The notes below the pieces were generated by a model. That model was not told the origin of the DNA, ran no database searches, and worked only from the letters and a program-made list of their open reading frames with translations. Made by a program: the position numbers and the translations under genes. A stretch of 64,000 nucleotides of DNA from Streptomyces wedmorensis (lineage in GTDB: Bacteria > Actinomycetota > Actinomycetes > Streptomycetales > Streptomycetaceae). The DNA is taken from positions 43,119-107,118 of the forward strand of contig NZ_JNWK01000019.1 in assembly GCF_000716445.1 (NCBI RefSeq), read 5' to 3'. Positions 34,054-45,927 of the stretch are shown piece by piece (the stretch's first letter is position 1; each line of letters starts with the position of its first letter).

Positions 34054-34428
34054 GTGGCTACCGAAGCACCGCCGCCGCCCAGGAACGGGACGGAGACCGA
34101 CCACGGTCCCGCGTCGCCCACGACGGAGCAGTTCGTCGAGGTGCAGGAAGGAGCGGAATTCGGCGAATTGCGCCGTACGTACCGTTCCTTCGCCTTCCCC
34201 CTCACCCTCGCCTTCATCGCCTGGTACCTGCTGTACGTCCTCCTCTCCAACTACGCCGGCGACTTCATGGGGACCAAGCTCTTCGGCAACATCAACGTGG
34301 CGCTCGTCCTCGGCCTCGGCCAGTTCCTCACCACCTTCCTCATCGCCTGGCTCTACTCACGGCACGCGGCGAACCGCCTCGACCCCCAGGCCGAGGCCAT
34401 CCGACACCGTATGGAGGGCGACGCATGA
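34054..34428 (+). CDS. DUF485 family membrane protein (YjcH-like)
   Basis: A 124-residue protein with two transmembrane helices (about 50-70 and 85-108). It has a soluble N-terminus and the family block LRRTYRSFAFPLTLAFIAWY. DUF485 proteins are encoded directly before acetate/SSS permeases (yjcH-actP). The start is GTG 34054 with GAGGAG 6 nt upstream; the ATG at 34021 is less likely. Its TGA overlaps the ATG of the symporter (ATGA). Confidence 0.92.
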   Translation: MATEAPPPPRNGTETDHGPASPTTEQFVEVQEGAEFGELRRTYRSFAFPLTLAFIAWYLLYVLLSNYAGDFMGTKLFGNINVALVLGLGQFLTTFLIAWLYSRHAANRLDPQAEAIRHRMEGDA

Positions 34429-36065
34429 GCACCCCCGTCCTGCTCGCGGCGGGCAACGCCACCAGCGAGCACCGGCCCCTGATCATCGCCCTCTTCGGGG
34501 CCTTCGTCGTCGCCACCCTGGTCATCACCGTCTGGGCGGGGCGGCAGACCCGCAGCGCCGCCGACTTCTACGCCGGCGGCGGCCAGTTCACCGGCTTCCA
34601 GAACGGCCTCGCCATCTCCGGCGACTACATGTCCGCCGCGTCCTTCCTCGGCATCAGCGGCGCCATCGCCCTCTACGGGTACGACGGCTTCCTCTACTCG
34701 ATCGGCTTCCTCGTCGCCTGGCTCGTCGCCCTGCTCCTGGTCGCCGAACCGCTGCGCAACTCCGGCCGCTTCACCATGGGCGACGTCCTCGCCTACCGGA
34801 TGCGCCAGCGGCCCGTCCGCACCGCCGCCGGCACCTCCACCATCGTCGTCTCGATCTTCTACCTGCTGGCCCAGATGGCGGGCGCCGGCGTCCTCGTCTC
34901 GCTGCTCCTCGGCATCACCAGCGACGGCGGCAAGATCGCGATCGTGGCCCTCGTCGGCGTCCTGATGATCGTCTACGTGACGATCGGAGGCATGAAGGGC
35001 ACCACCTGGGTGCAGATGGTCAAGGCCGTCCTGCTCATCGCGGGCACGCTCCTCATCACCTTCCTCATCCTCCTGAAGTTCGACTTCAACCTCTCGCAGC
35101 TGCTCGGCGCCGCCGCCACCAACAGCGGCAAGGGCGACGCCTTCCTGGAGCCCGGCCTCAAGTACGGCGCCACCGCCCTCTCGAAGCTGGACTTCATCTC
35201 CCTCGGCATCGCCCTCGTCCTCGGCACCGCCGGCCTGCCCCACATCCTGATCCGCTTCTACACGGTGCCGACCGCCAAGGCCGCCCGTAAGTCGGTCAAC
35301 TGGGCGATCGGCATCATCGGCGCCTTCTACCTGATGACGATCGTCCTCGGCTTCGGCGCCGCCGCCCTGCTCAGCGGCGACACCATCAAGGCGTCCAACA
35401 AGGCGGGCAACACGGCGGCCCCGCTGACCGCCCTCGAAGTCGGCGGCGGCGCCGGCTCCACCGGAGGCGCGATCCTCCTCGCCGTCATCTCCGCCGTCGC
35501 CTTCGCCACCATCCTCGCCGTGGTCGCCGGCCTGACCCTGGCCTCCTCCTCGTCCTTCGCGCACGACATCTACGCGAACGTGATCAAGCGGGGGAAGGCC
35601 ACCGAGCGCGAGGAGATGCGGGCCGCCCGCTGGTCCACCGTCCTCATCGGCATCGTGTCGATCGCGCTCGGAGCCCTCGCCCGCGACCTCAACGTCGCCG
35701 GCCTGGTCGCCCTCGCCTTCGCGGTCGCCGCCTCGGCCAACCTGCCGACGATCCTCTACTCGCTCTTCTGGAAGCGGTTCACCACCCAGGGCGCGCTGTG
35801 GTCGATCTACGGCGGACTGATCTCCTCCGTCGTCCTCGTCCTCTTCTCGCCTGTCGTCTCCGGCGGCCCGGCCTCGATGTTCAAGGGCGTGGACTTCCAC
35901 TGGTTCCCCCTGGAGAACCCCGGCCTCGTCTCGATCCCGCTCGGCTTCCTCCTCGGCTGGCTCGGCTCGCTCCTCTCCAAGGAGGAGCCGGACGCGGGCA
36001 AGTACGCGGAACTCGAGGTCAAGTCGCTCACCGGTGTGGGGGTCGCCGCCGCGGTCCGGCACTGA
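34425..36065 (+). CDS. actP: Cation/acetate-type solute symporter (SSS family, ActP-like)
   Basis: A 546-residue protein with about 13 transmembrane helices. SSS motifs are RSAADFYAGGGQFTGFQNGLA (early, truncated here as SAADFYAGGGQFTGFQNG), FYTVPTAKAARKSVNWA and SSSFAHDIYANVIKRGKA. It imports acetate or another short carboxylate with Na+ or H+. The DUF485 partner just upstream supports the ActP assignment, though no acetyl-CoA synthetase gene is nearby. The C-terminus ends AAAVRH. Confidence 0.92.
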   Translation: MSTPVLLAAGNATSEHRPLIIALFGAFVVATLVITVWAGRQTRSAADFYAGGGQFTGFQNGLAISGDYMSAASFLGISGAIALYGYDGFLYSIGFLVAWLVALLLVAEPLRNSGRFTMGDVLAYRMRQRPVRTAAGTSTIVVSIFYLLAQMAGAGVLVSLLLGITSDGGKIAIVALVGVLMIVYVTIGGMKGTTWVQMVKAVLLIAGTLLITFLILLKFDFNLSQLLGAAATNSGKGDAFLEPGLKYGATALSKLDFISLGIALVLGTAGLPHILIRFYTVPTAKAARKSVNWAIGIIGAFYLMTIVLGFGAAALLSGDTIKASNKAGNTAAPLTALEVGGGAGSTGGAILLAVISAVAFATILAVVAGLTLASSSSFAHDIYANVIKRGKATEREEMRAARWSTVLIGIVSIALGALARDLNVAGLVALAFAVAASANLPTILYSLFWKRFTTQGALWSIYGGLISSVVLVLFSPVVSGGPASMFKGVDFHWFPLENPGLVSIPLGFLLGWLGSLLSKEEPDAGKYAELEVKSLTGVGVAAAVRH

Positions 36066-36078
36066 CCCCAGCGCACCG

Positions 36079-36092
36079 GACCGTATACGGTC
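36079..36092. promoter_or_regulatory. Perfect 14-bp palindrome GACCGTATACGGTC
   Basis: It lies 14-27 nt after the symporter stop and about 140 nt before moaA. The A/T-rich core TATA in a GC-rich context is operator-like. It may form part of a larger structure with the nearby 30-nt palindrome. Confidence 0.5.
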
Positions 36093-36106
36093 AGCGACCA
36101 CCGGAC

Positions 36107-36136
36107 GGCCGCGTCGTAGAGTTCTACGACGCGGCC
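36107..36136 (+). terminator. Perfect 30-nt palindrome, probable terminator of the symporter operon
   Basis: Arms GGCCGCGTCGTAGA and TCTACGACGCGGCC separated by GT, so the hairpin loop would be about four bases. It lies 42 nt after the symporter stop. It could also be an operator for moaA, but the strong pairing favours a terminator. Confidence 0.75.
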
Positions 36137-36230
36137 GCGCCCTTCCTCGTGACAATCCACCCTGCTCGTCAGGCGTGAGCTCACGTAGGCTCGGAGCACA
36201 CGCATCCACACGACGGGGAGGGGGCCCACA

Positions 36231-37220
36231 GTGCTCATCGACACCTACGGCAGGGTGGCCACCGACCTGCGCGTCTCGCTCACCGACCGCTGCAACCTGC
36301 GCTGCACCTACTGCATGCCCGAAGAGGGCCTCCAGTGGCTGGCCAAGCCGGACCTGCTCACCGACGACGAGATCGTGCGGCTGATCCGGATCGCGGTCAC
36401 CGACCTCGGCGTCACCGAGGTCCGCTTCACCGGCGGCGAACCGCTGCTCCGGCCCGGCATCGTCGGCATCGTCGAGCGCTGCGCCGCCCTCGAGCCCCGC
36501 CCCCGGATGTCCCTCACCACCAACGGCATCGGGCTGAAGCGCACCGCGACCGCACTCAAGGCCGCCGGGCTCGACCGGGTGAACGTCTCCCTCGACACCC
36601 TGCGCCCCGACGTCTTCAAGACCCTCACCCGCCGTGACCGTCACCAGGACGTCCTCGACGGCATGGCCGCCGCCCGGGACGCCGGCCTCACCCCGGTCAA
36701 GGTCAACGCCGTCCTGATGCCCGGGCTCAACGCCGACGAGGCACCCGACCTCCTCGCCTGGGCGATCGACGAGGGGTACGAGCTCCGCTTCATCGAGCAG
36801 ATGCCGCTCGACGCCCAGCACGGCTGGAAGCGCGACGGCATGATCACAGCCGGTGACATCCTGGAGTCGCTGCGCACCCGCTTCACGCTGACCGCCGAGG
36901 GTGCCGACGAGCGCGGTTCGGCGCCCGCGGAGCGCTGGGTCGTCGACGGCGGGCCGCACACGGTCGGCGTCATCGCCTCCGTCACCCGCCCGTTCTGCCG
37001 GGCCTGTGACCGCACCCGCCTCACCGCCGACGGGCAGGTCCGCACGTGCCTGTTCGCCACCGAGGAGACGGACCTGCGGGCCGCCCTCCGCTCGGACGCC
37101 CCCGACGAGACGGTCGCGGAGCTCTGGAAGAAGGCCATGTGGGGCAAGAAGGCCGGCTCCGGCCTCGACGACCCCAGCTTCCTCCAGCCCGACCGCCCCA
37201 TGTCGGCGATCGGCGGCTGA
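36231..37220 (+). CDS. moaA: GTP 3',8-cyclase MoaA (molybdenum cofactor biosynthesis)
   Basis: A 329-residue radical SAM enzyme that makes cyclic pyranopterin monophosphate's precursor from GTP. The first Fe-S cluster motif is CNLRCTYC (Cys 21, 25, 28). The second is in FCRACDRTRL...RTCLF (C-x2-C-x13-C). It ends with the conserved Gly-Gly (SAIGG). The start is GTG 36231, preceded by GGGGAGGGGG. It is convergent with the next gene with only 4 nt between stops. Other moa genes are not in the window. Confidence 0.97.
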   Translation: MLIDTYGRVATDLRVSLTDRCNLRCTYCMPEEGLQWLAKPDLLTDDEIVRLIRIAVTDLGVTEVRFTGGEPLLRPGIVGIVERCAALEPRPRMSLTTNGIGLKRTATALKAAGLDRVNVSLDTLRPDVFKTLTRRDRHQDVLDGMAAARDAGLTPVKVNAVLMPGLNADEAPDLLAWAIDEGYELRFIEQMPLDAQHGWKRDGMITAGDILESLRTRFTLTAEGADERGSAPAERWVVDGGPHTVGVIASVTRPFCRACDRTRLTADGQVRTCLFATEETDLRAALRSDAPDETVAELWKKAMWGKKAGSGLDDPSFLQPDRPMSAIGG

Positions 37221-37224
37221 CCTT

Positions 37225-37500
37225 CTAGGAAGCCCGGAAGTCCTGGGAGTCCTGCGGATCCTCGGGGTTCTGGGGGTTCCGCCCGTCCTCGGAGCCCGAC
37301 TCCCACTCGGCGAGCGGGACGACGTCCTTCAGGAAACCCCGTACGCCCAGGAACTGGGAGAGGTGCTCGCGGTGCTCCTCGCACGCGAGCCAGGTCTTGC
37401 GCCGCTCGGGCGTGTGCAGCTTCGGGTTGTTCCACGCGAGGACCCAGACGGCGTCGGCGCGGCAGCCCTTCGCGGAACAGATCGGCTTCTCTTCGCTCAC
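37225..37500 (-). CDS. Small conserved protein with Cys/His ligands, unknown function
   Basis: A 91-residue protein. It has possible zinc ligands in ICSAKGCRAD and WLACEEHREHL. The tail is a low-complexity run with repeated Asp/Pro/Gln/Asn units (NPQNPEDPQDSQD). The middle AVWVLAWNNPKLHTPERRKT is conserved in streptomycetes in my recollection. GTG 37500 was taken as the start. Function unknown. Confidence 0.8.
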   Translation of the reverse strand: MSEEKPICSAKGCRADAVWVLAWNNPKLHTPERRKTWLACEEHREHLSQFLGVRGFLKDVVPLAEWESGSEDGRNPQNPEDPQDSQDFRAS

Positions 37501-37682
37501 CTGATCATTGTCCAGCAAGGGCGATGCCGAGCAGCCACGGGGGGAGCTGCCCGGCATCGGTCCGTCGCTCCGACGGGGGATGCGGAGCGCGTAGGAAGTA
37601 TGTCACGGCACATGGGGTGTGGTGCACAGGAACTTCATGATTGATCTGAGCTTTTCTTGAGCTTTCCGGCCACTGTGCGTGA

Positions 37683-38027
37683 TCACTTCCGGCCTTGCGG
37701 CCGGTCCGCGTCCGCGTCGTCCTCCGCCTCGGCCGCGCCGAGCTCGGGCCGCGTCGGAGTCGGCACGAAGGTGGAGGGAAGGGACGGAGTCGACTCCCGT
37801 CCCGCGTTGGCGATGACCACGGCGATGTAGGGGAGCAGGATCCCCAGGGCCAGCGCCACGATGGCCACGTGCCGCTCGACGTTCCACAGCACCGCGGCCG
37901 CGATCACGGAGAGCGTCCGCACCGTCATCGAGATGACGTACCGCCGCTGCCGTCCCCGCACGTCGTCCGCGAGCCCCTGCCGGGCTCCCGTGATGCGGAA
38001 GACTTCGGTTCCGCCACGCTTCGGCAT
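37683..38027 (-). CDS. DUF3099 family membrane protein
   Basis: A 114-residue protein. After FRITGARQGLADDVRGRQRR there are two transmembrane helices (about 33-52 and 58-78). They are followed by a disordered acidic tail with DDADADRPQGRK. The block RQRRYVISMTVRTLSVIAAA is the family core. Function unknown. The ATG at 38027 lacks a clear ribosome site; an upstream alternative start cannot be excluded. Confidence 0.83.
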   Translation of the reverse strand: MPKRGGTEVFRITGARQGLADDVRGRQRRYVISMTVRTLSVIAAAVLWNVERHVAIVALALGILLPYIAVVIANAGRESTPSLPSTFVPTPTRPELGAAEAEDDADADRPQGRK

Positions 38028-38196
38028 CGCCGTCCACCACCCACCGCTCGCGCCGGACCCTCCCCGGTCCGGACCTTCTTCCACCGTACGCCCGCCCCTC
38101 CGCGCGGACGAGACCGGGGCACGTATGGCGCTGTCCGACATGCGCCGTTTGGTCGACGGGCCGAGACTGGGCGCACATGCGTACAAGGAGGCGACG

Positions 38197-38472
38197 ATGA
38201 GTTGGTTGTGGGCGATCATCGTGGGATTCGTCCTCGGCCTGATCGCGAAGGCGATCCTGCCGGGGAAGCAGCAGATCCCGCTCTGGCTGACGACCGTGTT
38301 CGGCATTCTCGGCAGCGTGCTCGGAAACGCGGTCGCGACCTGGATCGGTGTCAACGACACCAAGGGCATCGACTGGACCCGCCACCTGCTCCAGCTGATC
38401 GGCGCCGTCGCCGTGGTCGGAGTGGGCGACATGCTGTGGACCTCGATGAGGGGCAGCAGGCAGCGCACCTAG
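38197..38472 (+). CDS. GlsB/YeaQ/YmgE family small membrane protein
   Basis: A 91-residue protein with three hydrophobic helices, starting SWLWAIIVGFVLGLIAKAIL as in the transglycosylase-associated (GlsB) family. The FGILGSVLGN Gly-rich helix is typical. These proteins are often induced by stress. It has a perfect AAGGAGG 6 nt before the ATG. Confidence 0.9.
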   Translation: MSWLWAIIVGFVLGLIAKAILPGKQQIPLWLTTVFGILGSVLGNAVATWIGVNDTKGIDWTRHLLQLIGAVAVVGVGDMLWTSMRGSRQRT

Positions 38473-38528
38473 GCCCTGTCCGACCCCGATCCGCCGGGAG
38501 AGCGCCCCGACCCGGTGTCGAACGCGAG

Positions 38529-38572
38529 GAGGCCCGGTGCGGCACACGACGTGGTGTGCCGCACCGGGCCTC
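38529..38572. terminator. Bidirectional hairpin terminator between glsB-like gene and tyrS
   Basis: Arms GAGGCCCGGTGCGGCACAC and its exact complement (19 nt each) around loop GACGTG. It sits between convergent genes (plus gene ends 38472, tyrS ends 38593) and can serve both. Confidence 0.9.
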
Positions 38573-38592
38573 CGGCGTGCGGAGCGGGCGGG

Positions 38593-39867
38593 TCAGCCCT
38601 CCGCGCCGGCGAACTCGATCGCCGCCAGGTTCTTCTTGCCGCGCCGCAGCACCAGCCAGCGGCCGTGCAGCAGCTCGTCCGCCGACACCTCGGCGTCCTC
38701 GGCGGTGACCTTCACGTTGTTCACGTAGGCCCCGCCCTCCTTCACCGTGCGGCGCGCGCCCGACTTGCTCGGCGCGAGACCGACCTCGGTGAACAGGTCC
38801 ACGACCTGGCCCAGCTCGGTCACCCGGGCGTGCGGCAGCTCGGACAGGGCGGCGGCCAGCGTCGCCTCGTCCAGCTCCGCCAGCTCGCCCTGGCCGAACA
38901 GCGCCTTGGAGGCGTTGATGACGGCCGCGCACTGGTCGGCGCCGTGCACCAGGGTGGTGAGCTCCTCGGCCAGCGCCCGCTGGGCGGCGCGCGCCTGCGG
39001 CCGCTCGGCGGTCTGCGCCTCCAGCTCCTCCAGCTCCTCGCGGGACTTGAAGGACAGGATCCGCATGTACGTCGAGATGTCCCGGTCGTCCACGTTCAGC
39101 CAGAACTGGTAGAACGCGTACGGCGTGGTCATCTCCGGGTCCAGCCAGACGGCCCCGCCCTCGGTCTTGCCGAACTTGGTGCCGTCCGCCTTGACCATCA
39201 GCGGGGTCGCCAGCGCGTGCGCCTGCGCGCCCGGCTCAAGGCGGTGGATCAGGTCGAGCCCGGCCACCAGGTTGCCCCACTGGTCCGAGCCGCCCTGCTG
39301 GAGCGTGCAGCCGTAGCGGCGGTACAGCTCCAGGAAGTCCATGCCCTGGAGCAGCTGGTAGCTGAACTCCGTGTAGCTGATGCCCTGCTCGGACTCCAGG
39401 CGCCGGGCGACGGAGTCCTTGGTCAGCATCTTGTTGACCCGGAAGTGCTTGCCGATGTCCCGCAGGAACTCGATCGCCGACATGCCGGCGGTCCAGTCCA
39501 GGTTGTTCACCATGACCGCCGCGTTCTCCCCCTCGAAGGAGAGGAACGGCTCGATCTGAGTCCGCAGCCGGTTCACCCAGTTCGCGACCGTCTCGGGGTC
39601 GTTCAGGGTGCGCTCGGCCGTCGGGCGCGGGTCGCCGATCTGGCCGGTGGCCCCGCCGACCAGCGCCAGCGGCCGGTGCCCGGCCTGCTGGAGCCGGCGC
39701 ACGGTGAGCACCTGGACCAGGTGACCGACGTGGAGACTGGCCGCGGTCGGGTCGAAACCGCAATAGAACGTGACGGGACCGTCCGCGAGAGCCTTGCGCA
39801 GTGCGTCCTCATCGGTGGACTGGGCGAAGAGCCCGCGCCACTTCAGCTCGTCGACGATGTCCGTCAC
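38593..39867 (-). CDS. tyrS: Tyrosyl-tRNA synthetase
   Basis: A 424-residue class I synthetase. The HIGH motif is SLHVGHL in the stretch [17 protein letters not shown] (about 33-50). The KMSKS-like loop is KFGKT (about 230), and [14 protein letters not shown] is also conserved. The C-terminal S4 RNA-binding domain ends with a Lys/Arg-rich [16 protein letters not shown]. It starts at GTG 39867 behind TGAGGAG. No T-box was seen upstream. Confidence 0.97.
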   Translation of the reverse strand: MTDIVDELKWRGLFAQSTDEDALRKALADGPVTFYCGFDPTAASLHVGHLVQVLTVRRLQQAGHRPLALVGGATGQIGDPRPTAERTLNDPETVANWVNRLRTQIEPFLSFEGENAAVMVNNLDWTAGMSAIEFLRDIGKHFRVNKMLTKDSVARRLESEQGISYTEFSYQLLQGMDFLELYRRYGCTLQQGGSDQWGNLVAGLDLIHRLEPGAQAHALATPLMVKADGTKFGKTEGGAVWLDPEMTTPYAFYQFWLNVDDRDISTYMRILSFKSREELEELEAQTAERPQARAAQRALAEELTTLVHGADQCAAVINASKALFGQGELAELDEATLAAALSELPHARVTELGQVVDLFTEVGLAPSKSGARRTVKEGGAYVNNVKVTAEDAEVSADELLHGRWLVLRRGKKNLAAIEFAGAEG

Positions 39868-39922
39868 GATCGTCCGTCTCCTCAGAAAGTCGTCAGTACT
39901 ACGGCCACTCAGTCTAGGCGGG

Positions 39923-43865
<3,943 letters not shown>

Positions 43866-43870
43866 TCACC

Positions 43871-44647
43871 ATGAGCGGAATTCTCGAGGGCAAGCGCATC
43901 CTGATCACCGGTGTGCTGATGGAGTCCTCCATCGCCTTCCACACCGCGAAGCTGGCCCAGGAGCAGGGTGCGGAGATCATCCTCACCGCCTGGCCGCGGC
44001 CGTCGCTGACCGAGCGCATCGCCAAGAAGCTCCCCAAGCCCGAGAACGTGAAGGTCCTGGAGCTCGACGTCTCCAACGACGAGCACCTCGCGCGCCTGGA
44101 GGGCCAGGTCCGCGAGCAGCTCGGCGACCGTCTCGACGGCATCGTGCACTCGATCGGCTTCGCGCCGCAGGACGCGCTCGGTGGCAACTTCCTCAACACG
44201 CCGTTCGAGTCCGTCGCCACGGCCATGCACGTCTCCGCCTTCTCGCTGAAGTCGCTGACGACGGCCCTGCTGCCGCTGATGACCGAGGGCGGCTCCGTCG
44301 TCGGCCTCACCTTCGACGCGCAGTACGCCTGGCCGCAGTACGACTGGATGGGCCCGGCCAAGGCCGCCCTGGAGGCCACCAGCCGGTACATGGCGCGTGA
44401 CCTGGGCAAGCAGAACATCCGCTGCAACCTGATCTCGGCGGGTCCGATCGGCTCGATGGCCGCCAAGTCCATCCCCGGCTTCAGCGAGCTCGCCGCCGTC
44501 TGGGACAGCCGCTCCCCGCTGGAGTGGAACCTCGCCGACCCCGAGCCGGCCGGCCGCGGTGTCGTGGCGCTGCTCTCCGACTGGTTCCCGAAGACGACGG
44601 GCGAGATCGTCCACGTCGACGGCGGCCTGCACGCGATCGGCGCGTAA
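43871..44647 (+). CDS. fabI: Enoyl-[ACP] reductase (NADH) FabI/InhA type
   Basis: A 258-residue enoyl reductase that completes the fatty acid elongation cycle. It has GKRILITGVLMESSIAFHTA at the N-terminus and GFAPQDALGGNF. The active-site Y-x6-K is YDWMGPAK. The C-terminal IVHVDGGLHAIGA is family-typical. The fabG-fabI pair is the normal Streptomyces arrangement. A long terminator follows. Confidence 0.96.
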   Translation: MSGILEGKRILITGVLMESSIAFHTAKLAQEQGAEIILTAWPRPSLTERIAKKLPKPENVKVLELDVSNDEHLARLEGQVREQLGDRLDGIVHSIGFAPQDALGGNFLNTPFESVATAMHVSAFSLKSLTTALLPLMTEGGSVVGLTFDAQYAWPQYDWMGPAKAALEATSRYMARDLGKQNIRCNLISAGPIGSMAAKSIPGFSELAAVWDSRSPLEWNLADPEPAGRGVVALLSDWFPKTTGEIVHVDGGLHAIGA

Positions 44648-44667
44648 CGGCTTCACGCGACAGCACC

Positions 44668-44710
44668 GAGGGCCGTGTGTCCGCCTCCCGGAGGCGGACA
44701 CACGGCCCTC
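44668..44710 (+). terminator. Long hairpin terminator after fabI
   Basis: Perfect 21-nt arms (44668-44688 and 44690-44710) with one unpaired C between; the outer part reads GAGGGCCGTGTGTCC. It lies 21 nt past the fabI stop. Confidence 0.92.
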
Positions 44711-44810
44711 GCCGTTCCGCAACCCGTGCCCGACTCGAAAAGTCGCGCGAATCGCCCCAGACTGGTGCGAAGCGTGATGTTCCTACCGCTGACGGGGAGG
44801 AGGTACGGGT

Positions 44811-45206
44811 ATGCGCGCGATACGCCAGGGGTTCGGCGCGTTCGCCTCCGTCGCCGTCCTGCTCACCGGGATCGCCGTCGCCGACGAGGTGCGCTCCTCA
44901 CCCGCCCCGGCCGAAGACGCTCCCGCCGCCCCGGTGGCCGAGGGGCCGGAGGCCTTCGAGGCCTCCTGCCGCACCGTCGTCCAGGGCTCCCGCGTCACCG
45001 CCTACTGCCATAACCCGTACCCCGCCACCGACAGCGTCCGCCTCCACGTCGAGTGCGACCGCTGGTGGGACGTCGACACCGACAGCGCCCCCGTGGAGGT
45101 CGGTCCCGCCGACTACGCCAAGCTGACCGGCCGCTGCTGGAAGGAGGTCCGGTCCGCCTGGGTCACGCACCAGCCTGCGGACCGGGCTCCGCTTCCGGGC
45201 TCCTGA
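44811..45206 (+). CDS. Small secreted protein with four cysteines
   Basis: A 131-residue protein. A signal peptide (basic start, then GFGAFASVAVLLTGIAVA, cleavage near residue 24-26) is followed by an Ala/Pro linker. The mature domain has Cys at SCRTVV, YCHNPY, ECDRWW and RCWKEV, likely two disulfides. Trp/Asp residues cluster near DRWWDVDTD. No family recognised. Its last 44 nt overlap the end of the convergent GntR gene. Confidence 0.8.
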   Translation: MRAIRQGFGAFASVAVLLTGIAVADEVRSSPAPAEDAPAAPVAEGPEAFEASCRTVVQGSRVTAYCHNPYPATDSVRLHVECDRWWDVDTDSAPVEVGPADYAKLTGRCWKEVRSAWVTHQPADRAPLPGS

Positions 45207-45864
45207 GGCACATGAAGGGGTAGCCGGCCGCCTCCGTGCCGGCCCGCTCGGCGTCGCCGTCCCTGATCGCGTCCACCAGGCGCGCGTGGTCCATGTGGTT
45301 CTCCGGCCGCAGCTCCTGACCCACGTCGTCGCGCAGCCAGTCCCGCAGCAGGTCGCCCAGGTCCGCGTAGAGCTCCGTCAGGACCTCGTTGCCCGAGGCC
45401 GCGACGACCGCGTGGTGGAAGGCCGCGTCGACCGTCACGAACCGCTCCGCGTCCCCGGACTCCCACGCCTGCTCGCGCCGTTCGAGCAGGGCGTCGAGCT
45501 GCTTCAGGTCCCGCTCGGTGCGCCGCCCGGCGGCGAACCGGGCCGCGGCGGACTCCAGCGTCGACCGCAGCTCGGCGACGTGGCGGGGATCGGAGCCGGC
45601 GAAGCGCCGGTGCATCACCCCGGCCAGCTCGCTGGTGGCGATGACGTACGTCCCCGAACCCTGCCGGATGTCGAGCAGCCCGTTGTGCGCCAGTGCCCGG
45701 ACGGCCTCGCGCACGGTGTTGCGGGCCACGCCCAGCTGCTCGACCAGCTCGGGCTCGGTCGGGATGCGCGAACCCACCGGCCATTCGCCGGAGGTGATCT
45801 GGTTCCGCAGCTCGGCGATCACCTGATCGGAGAGGCCTGCGCGCCGGGGGTGACCGAGGGCCAT
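45163..45864 (-). CDS. FadR-subfamily GntR transcriptional regulator
   Basis: A 233-residue regulator. The winged HTH is VIAELRNQITSGEWPVGSRI and PTEPELVEQLGVARNTVREAV (residues 14-54), with LDIRQGSGTYV as the wing. The C-terminal FCD ligand domain contains VDAAFHHAVVAASGNEVL and a late HMDHARLVDAIRDGD, whose His residues can hold a metal. It is divergent from an MFS exporter with palindromes in the 63-nt gap, so it probably represses that exporter. Confidence 0.93.
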   Translation of the reverse strand: MALGHPRRAGLSDQVIAELRNQITSGEWPVGSRIPTEPELVEQLGVARNTVREAVRALAHNGLLDIRQGSGTYVIATSELAGVMHRRFAGSDPRHVAELRSTLESAAARFAAGRRTERDLKQLDALLERREQAWESGDAERFVTVDAAFHHAVVAASGNEVLTELYADLGDLLRDWLRDDVGQELRPENHMDHARLVDAIRDGDAERAGTEAAGYPFMCLRSPEAEPGPQAGA

Positions 45865-45888
45865 GGAGCACCTTCCTGTTCGTTCGAG

Positions 45889-45921
45889 ATTGGACAACCA
45901 ATCATCCCATGATTCTATGAT
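45889..45921. promoter_or_regulatory. Operator cluster between GntR regulator and MFS gene
   Basis: ATTGG-N4-CCAAT (45889-45902) and ATCAT-N3-ATGAT (45901-45913), followed by another ATGAT (45917-45921). These A/T-rich palindromes occupy most of the intergenic gap and overlap the expected divergent promoters. Confidence 0.7.
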
Positions 45922-45927
45922 GGCCCC

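Noticed and set aside
38128..38197. Stress sigma-factor promoter before the GlsB-like gene
   Set aside because: A GTTT and a GGGCG block exist, but spacing and the -10 element do not match the consensus well enough.
39868..39922. Possible T-box leader of tyrS
   Set aside because: Only 55 nt separate the tyrS start from the pmbA stop, too short for a T-box, and no T-box core is visible.
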